Assembly: GCA_002926195.1 (NCBI GenBank)
Contig: MZXQ01000028.1
Span: forward strand, 1 to 15,588
Origin: Candidatus Methanomarinus sp. HR1
GTDB taxonomy: Archaea; Halobacteriota; Methanosarcinia; Methanosarcinales; Methanocomedenaceae
Length of the DNA stretch: 15,588 bases
Direction of reading: 5' to 3'
Shown in pieces: positions 8,418-14,653 of the stretch (the stretch's first letter is position 1; each line of letters opens with the position of its first letter). The position numbers were made by a program, and so were the translations under genes. The notes below the pieces were generated by a model. The model was not told where the DNA came from, did not search any database, and worked only from the letters and a program-made list of their open reading frames with translations.

Positions 8418-9164
8418 CTAATCACGTATACCGATATACTCACGTAGATTTGCTATCCCTATTTTTTTGGAGAGTTTATCGATCATTGATGAATCAGTAC
8501 TTTTTCCTATATCAAGTTGAGCATAATAATATATAGTTCCGAGCAGTCCCATATTTTCCAGCCGTCTGGATGAATTTGTTACAGTGATATCATTATAATA
8601 CCTGACTTTACCTACTTTACCTATCCTCCTGCTGAACTCAACATCTTCAAGCAGTACATTTTGATATCCTCCACACTTACTGTAGGCATCTTTACGAACA
8701 CATGTGATAAAGCCGGGCAGGGTTGTGGTCAACAGTTTATCCCGCATCTCAAAATAGTGGTTAGCAACTTGCTGTGCAAGTTTCACCTGCTGGGATTGCT
8801 CAGAGAAAGTAAAACGTGTAGAGAATGCGACAACATCCGGATTGTTGATGAATTTATCATACATCCATGCCAGGAAAAAACTCGGTAATTTAGTATCAGC
8901 GTCAACAAATACCAGGTATTTACTATTGTCTGAGGTATTTAATGCACCCTGGTTACGACCATAGCCGATACCATATATATCACATTCGACCACACGATCA
9001 GTATATTGTCTTGCGATATCAGGGGTTTTATCAGTACTTCCGCCGTCTGATACTATTATCTCATAAGGAACATTTGTGTTCTGGTTTGAGAGGGTTATAA
9101 GAGTGGCTTCAAGATATTTTTCTTCATTTAACGTAGGTACAATTATAGAAATTTCGGGATCCAT
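8418..9164 (-). CDS. Family 2 glycosyltransferase
   Basis: This 248-residue GT-A fold enzyme should transfer a sugar from an NDP-sugar to an acceptor glycan or lipid. The N-terminal ISIIVPTLNEEKYL (5-18) is a GT2 start. SDGGSTDKT (39-47) is the nucleotide-binding loop, DAD (88-90) the metal-binding motif and LLEDVEFSRR (171-180) the region of the catalytic acidic residue. There are no transmembrane helices, so it would work at the cytoplasmic face. The ATG at 9164 gives the normal N-terminus. It is followed 10 bases later by the glycosidase gene. With the nucleotidyltransferase downstream it suggests a small surface-glycan or exopolysaccharide role, possibly decorating the S-layer or cytochromes; that link is inference. 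Confidence 0.92.
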   Translation of the reverse strand: MDPEISIIVPTLNEEKYLEATLITLSNQNTNVPYEIIVSDGGSTDKTPDIARQYTDRVVECDIYGIGYGRNQGALNTSDNSKYLVFVDADTKLPSFFLAWMYDKFINNPDVVAFSTRFTFSEQSQQVKLAQQVANHYFEMRDKLLTTTLPGFITCVRKDAYSKCGGYQNVLLEDVEFSRRIGKVGKVRYYNDITVTNSSRRLENMGLLGTIYYYAQLDIGKSTDSSMIDKLSKKIGIANLREYIGIRD

Positions 9165-9233
9165 ATGATTATATATGTAGTATAAGGTATTGATAATTTC
9201 GCTTGAATCCCGTTTAGGTTACTGCCCTTTGTA

Positions 9234-9470
9234 TTATGCCAAAGATTCTTTTTCTTTGTCAGGTATATCGTTACTGACCATATCAATGGCTTTTAACAAT
9301 TCATCTCTGTGATGATTCAGACTGTTGTTCACAATATGAAGTGCCATTTTATCCGGATATACTGTTATCAGCTTTTCATAATGGTCAAGTACATTATTCG
9401 CTACTGTAAGCCAGCTGGTGAATATCCTTATTATGTTCTCATCATCCTGGTTTATGTTTTGTTTTTCCAT
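9234..9470 (-). CDS. Small helical protein of unknown function
   Basis: This 78-residue acidic protein is not recognised. It is predicted by eye to be almost wholly helical, with amphipathic stretches at about residues 12-35 and 43-65, and ends in a charged tail. There is no signal peptide, Cys or metal motif. The ATG is preceded by GGGAG at a spacing of 11 bases, and a TATA-like element lies about 85 bases upstream. It sits between the 28-heme cytochrome and the glycosyltransferase, in the same direction. A real gene is likely because no other frame is better and expression signals are present, but it could be spurious. Confidence 0.6.
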   Translation of the reverse strand: MEKQNINQDDENIIRIFTSWLTVANNVLDHYEKLITVYPDKMALHIVNNSLNHHRDELLKAIDMVSNDIPDKEKESLA

Positions 9471-9503
9471 TATATATTTTGCTCCCTTATTTTGATGATA
9501 TCG

Positions 9504-9561
9504 ATGATATTGACGTGCCCATTAATATCATGCATTATTTTATAGAAGGTATAATATATAA
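9504..9561 (-). promoter_or_regulatory. Putative promoter with inverted repeat
   Basis: On the minus strand, TTATATAT (9554-9561) resembles an archaeal TATA box. The expected transcription start would be near 9530. An inverted repeat, ATGATATT at 9504-9511 and AATATCAT at 9524-9531, perfect over 8 bp with a 12-base loop, lies at that point and could be an operator or a 5'-leader hairpin. It would drive the 78-residue gene and possibly the run downstream. Confidence 0.35.
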
Positions 9562-9595
9562 CTGTATGGATATTTCTATAAATCTCTACTTTTTT

Positions 9596-9620
9596 AAAAA
9601 TTACTGATCAGGTCGGTAAT
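9596..9620 (-). terminator. Weak terminator-like hairpin after the 28-heme cytochrome gene
   Basis: On the minus strand a 5-bp stem (ATTAC with GTAAT, 9616-9620 with 9600-9604) is followed by five T. It lies 11 bases after the stop codon of the cytochrome gene. The stem is short, so the call is tentative. Confidence 0.3.
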
Positions 9621-9630
9621 AGAATAAAAA

Positions 9631-12600
9631 CTATTTGCTAAACAGAATATCCTTCACTGCATGTGAATAAACATGACACATCTTACACTCTGTATAACTC
9701 TCATGTATTTCTTTATGTGGTAACCCGTGACAGGAATCACAGGTTGGCAGGTATGCATGCTCAGGATGGCAGTAGATGCAGCCAAGATCATCGTGTTTTG
9801 TCTCGCTTTCTTGCAGTTCATCATCTATCTGCTTATGGCAGGCTGCACAGGTATCCCGCCAGGTGCCTGTTGTAGGTAATTCCATAACCACAGGATCATG
9901 TGCATCATGACAAACTACACAGTCCTCATATGTTTGATTGCTGGTATGTGGTGCATGACAGTCATTACAATCAGGGATCAGTGCATGGACTGTATGGCAG
10001 TATGTACATTCAAGAGTATTATGTAATGTGTGTCCTGATTGTAGTGAAATGCTTACTTCTTCATGACAATATCCACAGTCTTCACTGGCGACATCATCCG
10101 GATAATCAATCTGCTGCGGCATATGAGCCGGGTGGCAGTTAATACAGTCATGATAGGTAAGATCAGTTCCATGCGGCTCATGACAGTTAATACATATTTC
10201 TATCTGTCTATGTTTGAGATGGCAATAATCACATTTCAGATCAGCATGTCTACCAGGATTTTCGTTGAACTCATTCAATTGCTTAATGTGACAGATGCCA
10301 CAATTATTCTCATATGACTGACTACCGGTAAAATTCAAAGGACCATGAGCATCATGACATTTTTTACAGTCAGGAAGGGAATTACCATGGATAAGGCCAT
10401 GACATTGTGTACACTCCGGTATATGGCCAAGTTCACTGTGGCAGAAAGTACATTCCCTATCATGTCCAATGCCTTCTGATAATGTAGTAATTTGATCTGT
10501 CCGGTCTTCATTATTTACTATGTCTTCATTATCTTCCTGTTCGGTCCGGATCTGGTCAGTTTCATCCGGAACAGAAAGACATCCGGATCCTGTAGTGACC
10601 AATACAATAATACTGGTTAAGATAAGCACATTTAGAACACTGAGAGTAGGCTTACTTCTACGCCAAAAAATGATACATGCAAGCAACACCAATATTGATA
10701 ATCCCAGCAGGCTATGTCCAAGGTGTTCAGATATAATAGAGTCAGATTCGATTGAAAATTCGGCTGTTGTTATAGGGCCCCATTTATTATCACGTTCCAT
10801 TGAGTGAATAATAATAATATGCTCACCAGGCTCAAGTTCGCTGACATTGACACTGAACTGTGCATCTTCTACCTGTTCATCGAAAATTCCATCAACAGGT
10901 TCTAATGATATGCCATCTCCGGGCTGACCTTCAATATCTATGAAATACTCCATAGACCTGACCTTCATGTTCCAACCGGCAATTGCAGTAAATGATGTTG
11001 TTAAATATTGAGCTTTATCTATCTCTTCAGATGTTACATTCATATTGATGATATATGGTGTTAATGGCTCGAACATATTGATGACATGTAACCCCGGATA
11101 ATCTGCGGCGTGACACCGGCTGCAATCCTCTACCTGGCCGTGAACCTCATCACTAATATCCACTGCATTGAAATTCGGATCCATTAGTGCAACATGACAG
11201 TCTTCACACTGCTTTGGATATAAGTAATCCGGCGGATGCCTTCCCGGGTCAGTTCCATCTCCATGACAGGCCCAGCAGGCCTTGTTAATATCACTGATGA
11301 GATCTTCATTACTTATTGCATTAGCATTAAGTTTGTCGTGACCGCCTAACCGGGAGTGTACTGCACTGACTGCTGAAATGTTAAATCCATTACTGATCTC
11401 ATGGCAGTATACACAATCCGAACCTCCATCCAATCCCTCATTTAATAAAGGCACATGGAATGTATCAGGAGTTCCACCTATAGAGAATGTGTCGTCAATA
11501 TGAAGCTGACTGGTATTATATCCACCCAGTATTTCATCATCTTCAATTCCATAAAGCTCTGAGATCACTTTTACATCTGTTATAATTGCAGCATCATAAG
11601 TAATCCCATTAAAAACACTATCCAGTTTGGCTCTGACTACAACAACATCATCAATATCATGTCCATTAAAAGACAGATCTTCTTCGTATTCAATATAATC
11701 TCCTTCATGAGAGATATACTCCTCTACTACACTACCGTTTTTGGTTAAAGTCAGACTGGCCTGCTTGCCGTCAATGTCTACTTCATTTACCATTAGTTCA
11801 AACCCACCACCAAGTTGCATTGTCTGGTTGTAGCCTTCTTTTAATACAAAGTCTTCAGGGCTCAGTATCTTTTGATCAGGTGTATCTTTCTCTGAGAAGT
11901 CCAGTAATACTTCTACATAATAAATAATCTCATTATCTTCATCCTCATCTTCATCAAGTACAACATATCTTTTTTTTTCTATTACATAATTATCCATATG
12001 ACAGGCCCAGCATGTAGAATCATTATTCTCGGGATGAATGCGCTTCCAATAATGCGCTTTTAATGTAACAAAATTCGTGTTGTTCATACCGCTGAACACT
12101 GAGATCAGGTCTAAATCCAATACTATACAATCAACCTGATTGTTATCCGAATCTATAAATTCCTCTTCATAAATATAATTTGTACCTTCATGTAATACAA
12201 TATCTTCAAGTAACAGATCATTAAGGTATAATTGGAGATGCGCACTGTCTCCTTTAACAGTCAGATCCTGGAATATCAAGAAGTAACGGTTGCTTAGGTC
12301 CCATTTATCACCAACATACAATGTTTCCTCCCATTCTTCATCCGAGAGGGTGGATACATTATCTGTGGGGTCAGGTGCATTACCCCAATCCTGAGCATTA
12401 TCCAAATCAAGATGACAATAGATACAGCTAGTAGTATTTATCAGATCATCCGTAGAACCGTAATGAGATACTAATGAAGTGTTTGAAAGCACAATATTTT
12501 TTTGTGGATTAATTATACTATTAACATGACATTCCGGGCAGTTAACTGCAGTAGATACATTTTCATCTATCTCGTCTACATCTTTAAAATGCTCATAGAT

Positions 12601-13137
12601 CATAGGTTCATTATAGATAGACTGTTTAACATTATGACAGTCCATATTACTACAGTTCCTGGGAGATAACGGATGTCTTCGGGGTGGTTGTGTTCTTGAT
12701 AATTCTTCCTTGTAATGACATCCCCAGCATACCATATTGATATCAGAATAATTACTACTATTAAAATCTCCGGTTATATTCTTATGCACGCTATTAAAGA
12801 ATCCTGATCTTGTCAGGATCGGGCCATTCCAGTTAGGGACTGTTAAGCCTCCACCTTCCAGATGACAGTGAGTACAATTAATTCCGTGATCTATCTCACC
12901 GGGATTGGTGTGGCAGATAAGACAATCTCTGGCATTACCAAGTGATATGTTCATAAAATCATGACAGTCCAGACAACTATATCCTTCCTCAAATAGTAAA
13001 TGGTGTACATCAACAAGCCCCGTAGTATGGCAGATCCTGCAATCATCTTCTACCAACGCCAGTGAACCATTAATACACAGGAATATTGTTAATAGAGCCA
13101 CAACGGTATATACCCATTTTCGCTTTATTATTCTCAT
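9631..13137 (-). CDS. Giant S-layer multiheme c-type cytochrome (28 heme motifs, internal membrane hairpin)
   Basis: This 1168-residue secreted cytochrome probably carries electrons through or across the S-layer. A signal peptide spans about 1-28. Heme motifs 1-13 begin at Cys 33, 55, 72, 88, 137, 162, 200, 238, 376, 575, 621, 644 and 672; the sixth is a rare CX4CH (CSNMDCH). Two beta-rich modules at about 273-364 and 408-527 match the Methanosarcina-type S-layer duplication pattern, with heme 9 between them. An Ig-like segment spans about 690-798. Then come a transmembrane helix (806-825), a basic RRSKP loop, a second hydrophobic segment (831-849) and a lipobox-like GSGC ending at Cys853. 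The last part holds 15 CXXCH motifs from Cys896 in a tandem tetraheme repeat. S-layer/cytochrome fusions are known from ANME-2 and Methanoperedens archaea. The ATG follows a GGATGTGA sequence. Heme count is by motif only. Confidence 0.95.
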   Translation of the reverse strand: MRIIKRKWVYTVVALLTIFLCINGSLALVEDDCRICHTTGLVDVHHLLFEEGYSCLDCHDFMNISLGNARDCLICHTNPGEIDHGINCTHCHLEGGGLTVPNWNGPILTRSGFFNSVHKNITGDFNSSNYSDINMVCWGCHYKEELSRTQPPRRHPLSPRNCSNMDCHNVKQSIYNEPMIYEHFKDVDEIDENVSTAVNCPECHVNSIINPQKNIVLSNTSLVSHYGSTDDLINTTSCIYCHLDLDNAQDWGNAPDPTDNVSTLSDEEWEETLYVGDKWDLSNRYFLIFQDLTVKGDSAHLQLYLNDLLLEDIVLHEGTNYIYEEEFIDSDNNQVDCIVLDLDLISVFSGMNNTNFVTLKAHYWKRIHPENNDSTCWACHMDNYVIEKKRYVVLDEDEDEDNEIIYYVEVLLDFSEKDTPDQKILSPEDFVLKEGYNQTMQLGGGFELMVNEVDIDGKQASLTLTKNGSVVEEYISHEGDYIEYEEDLSFNGHDIDDVVVVRAKLDSVFNGITYDAAIITDVKVISELYGIEDDEILGGYNTSQLHIDDTFSIGGTPDTFHVPLLNEGLDGGSDCVYCHEISNGFNISAVSAVHSRLGGHDKLNANAISNEDLISDINKACWACHGDGTDPGRHPPDYLYPKQCEDCHVALMDPNFNAVDISDEVHGQVEDCSRCHAADYPGLHVINMFEPLTPYIINMNVTSEEIDKAQYLTTSFTAIAGWNMKVRSMEYFIDIEGQPGDGISLEPVDGIFDEQVEDAQFSVNVSELEPGEHIIIIHSMERDNKWGPITTAEFSIESDSIISEHLGHSLLGLSILVLLACIIFWRRSKPTLSVLNVLILTSIIVLVTTGSGCLSVPDETDQIRTEQEDNEDIVNNEDRTDQITTLSEGIGHDRECTFCHSELGHIPECTQCHGLIHGNSLPDCKKCHDAHGPLNFTGSQSYENNCGICHIKQLNEFNENPGRHADLKCDYCHLKHRQIEICINCHEPHGTDLTYHDCINCHPAHMPQQIDYPDDVASEDCGYCHEEVSISLQSGHTLHNTLECTYCHTVHALIPDCNDCHAPHTSNQTYEDCVVCHDAHDPVVMELPTTGTWRDTCAACHKQIDDELQESETKHDDLGCIYCHPEHAYLPTCDSCHGLPHKEIHESYTECKMCHVYSHAVKDILFSK

Positions 13138-13187
13138 TCACATCCATCTATTTATTTAATTGTTTTTCTAATACATGCTGTTTTCAT

Positions 13188-13195
13188 GTATATAA
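13188..13195 (-). promoter_or_regulatory. TATA-like element of the 28-heme cytochrome gene
   Basis: TTATATAC on the minus strand lies about 50 bases before the ATG at 13137. A start site some 25 bases downstream would give a leader of roughly 30 bases that includes the GGATGTGA before the ATG. No strong BRE is visible. Confidence 0.4.
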
Positions 13196-13215
13196 CAATG
13201 ACATTACCATGTTAT

Positions 13216-13254
13216 ACTCAAAAAAATCCGAGCGTTAGCGAGGATTTTATTCTT
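13216..13254 (+). repeat. Hairpin repeat, copy 2
   Basis: The core (13223-13248) is identical over 26 bases to copy 1: arms AAAATCC and GGATTTT around GAGCGTTAGCGA. The outer stem is degenerate on its right side. Read on the plus strand, the inner bases can pair GC with GC across a GTTA loop, flanked by tandem G-A mismatches. Confidence 0.75.
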
Positions 13255-13371
13255 AATGTTATTTCCAGTATAAAATAGGTATTATCTGATATAATTTTCG
13301 ATTTATATTGCTGGAAATTATTGTTAATATTCAGATTAGATATCCTCTGTGAATTAATATAATTTAAGAAC

Positions 13372-13403
13372 AAAATCCTCCCTTCGGTCGGATTTTCTTG
13401 AGT
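13372..13403 (-). repeat. Hairpin repeat, copy 3 (inverted, variant centre)
   Basis: The arms AAAATCC (13372-13378) and GGATTTT (13390-13396) enclose TCCCTTCGGTC, and the element ends in CTTGAGT as copy 1 does. Read on the minus strand the centre is GACCGAAGGGA. It keeps the tandem G-A mismatches of the other copies but replaces the inner GC/GC pairs by CC/GG. Confidence 0.65.
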
Positions 13404-13429
13404 ATATTATCTTACAGATTATATACTAT

Positions 13430-13466
13430 AAAAAAAAAAGGAGGGATTTTAAATGAATAAATCCCT
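13430..13466 (-). terminator. Intrinsic-type terminator of the octaheme cytochrome gene
   Basis: On the minus strand AGGGATTT (13459-13466) pairs perfectly over 8 bp with AAATCCCT (13442-13449) around a 9-base loop. After two C there is a run of ten T (13430-13439). It begins 15 bases after the stop codon. A T-run alone ends transcription in many archaea, so the signal is strong. Confidence 0.8.
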
Positions 13467-13480
13467 GTTTTTAGTATTAT

Positions 13481-14575
13481 TTAATTTCTGATTAATATTA
13501 CCGCATCTTGCGACGGTTCAATTACACTCAACACGAGTTTATTGCTCAATACAGAGTCATCACCGAGGTTTTTCTTAACATATATGTCTAAATTACCTGT
13601 TGACGACGTTACCTCGAATGTAATCTCATTATCAGATATAGTCGTAGGAGTTATTTCAACATCACCGGCGAGTACAGTAACAACCGGAGATTCATCACCC
13701 TGGGCGCTTGTGAAATCGATACCTGTGATTGTGGCAGTTTTACCTACTTCAACCGGGTTAGTAATTTCAGACGCAGTAGGAACTATTAGATCTCCACCAG
13801 GTGAATCACCCATTGATGTAATGGATAATGCAGACATTACTGTATTTTGAGCCTGTGCACCTGGTGACATGTCATACCATCCGTGACATCCCCAGCAGTC
13901 CCAATCACTACCAATATGACCATATCCGTCCAAACCTTCGGTATTGTTATAGTCGTACTGGATAATGTGAAGTGATCTAACACCATGACAGTCTTCGCAT
14001 TTTCTTATATCCAATGCTCCAGCTTCTCCTGAGTGACAGAGATCACAACTAACACCAGTTCCATGGTGAGTTGCTGCATTTGTGTGAATATTTTCTCCAC
14101 CTGCTTCATGGCAAGCTTCACAACCACCGATCTTTAATGTACCGGATTGATAAGTGAAACTTGTATCAGGAGTTACTAATGATGGTTCATAAGTTGGGAT
14201 TTCGTGTCCGTCATTATAGTCATCAATGATACTGCCATGACATTCAGTACATATTCTATCAATCGCAGCCTGAGTCACGTGATGAGGTGAACTTTCGTGA
14301 CATACCACACAGTCTCTGGTAAATTCGAGACCCTGATCATTAACATTATGACATTGTGTACATGTATAACCTTCATCAATTAACAAATGGTGTCTGTCCA
14401 CAAGGCCGGAACTATGGCATTCTCTACATTCGGGTTCGGTAAATTCACCAAATGCAGTATCGGGCAGGCCGACATTCTGATCAACCGGTGGTGGTGGAAT
14501 ATCAGCAAAAGCTATACTGATGGCCATCAACACAGCTACAACACTGGCTAAATAGACTAGTCTATTAAATTTCAA
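13481..14575 (-). CDS. Secreted octaheme c-type cytochrome with C-terminal IPT/TIG-like domain
   Basis: This 364-residue protein has a signal peptide (1-24, cleaving near IAFA-DIPPP) and a Pro-rich linker. Eight CXXCH motifs begin at Cys 50, 72, 89, 109, 152, 177, 193 and 227. Residues about 265-352 form a beta-sandwich resembling an IPT/TIG domain, which usually mediates surface contacts. No C-terminal anchor is visible, so it is probably exported and held by other surface proteins. The first hemes are spaced and worded like the N-terminus of the 28-heme protein. The start is a TTG with GGAGG exactly eight bases upstream and a typical K/R-hydrophobic signal sequence right after it; no better in-frame ATG exists. 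Likely role: extracellular electron carrier or connector. Polymer formation like other cytochrome filaments is possible but unshown. Confidence 0.93.
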   Translation of the reverse strand: MKFNRLVYLASVVAVLMAISIAFADIPPPPVDQNVGLPDTAFGEFTEPECRECHSSGLVDRHHLLIDEGYTCTQCHNVNDQGLEFTRDCVVCHESSPHHVTQAAIDRICTECHGSIIDDYNDGHEIPTYEPSLVTPDTSFTYQSGTLKIGGCEACHEAGGENIHTNAATHHGTGVSCDLCHSGEAGALDIRKCEDCHGVRSLHIIQYDYNNTEGLDGYGHIGSDWDCWGCHGWYDMSPGAQAQNTVMSALSITSMGDSPGGDLIVPTASEITNPVEVGKTATITGIDFTSAQGDESPVVTVLAGDVEITPTTISDNEITFEVTSSTGNLDIYVKKNLGDDSVLSNKLVLSVIEPSQDAVILIRN

Positions 14576-14583
14576 ATTTTTTG

Positions 14584-14588
14584 CCTCC
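14584..14588 (-). promoter_or_regulatory. Ribosome binding site fixing the TTG start
   Basis: GGAGG on the minus strand, with an 8-base A-rich spacer to the TTG at 14573-14575. The ideal spacing supports translation of the octaheme cytochrome from TTG. Confidence 0.8.
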
Positions 14589-14653
14589 TTATTTTTGTTA
14601 TATTGTTTTTCTTTAAGAATCTTTGATATTAAAGGTTTTCGATATTATTTTTT

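Larger units (their letters stand above)
13138..13480. other. 343-bp spacer between the two cytochrome genes
   Basis: This AT-rich spacer contains no credible gene. From high to low coordinate it holds the octaheme gene's terminator, hairpin repeat copy 3, about 115 bp of AT-rich sequence, hairpin repeat copy 2 and a TATA-like element for the 28-heme gene. The layout indicates that the two cytochromes are separate transcription units. Confidence 0.8.

Noticed and set aside
8408..8443. Upstream GTG start for the glycosidase
   Set aside because: It would overlap the glycosyltransferase gene by 26 bases and add residues of no family character; the ATG at 8407 fits spacing and domain start.
9165..9233. 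Promoter directly upstream of the glycosyltransferase
   Set aside because: AT-rich TATA-like strings exist, but their spacing would place the start inside the coding sequence; not convincing.
9631..10581. Splitting the giant cytochrome into two genes, with the second starting at an internal GTG (near Val837)
   Set aside because: The frame is continuous and I saw no clear ribosome binding site there; kept as one CDS, with possible fusion or processing raised as a finding.
13216..13254. Kink-turn RNA
   Set aside because: The tandem G-A pairs are present, but the three-base bulge required for a kink-turn is missing.
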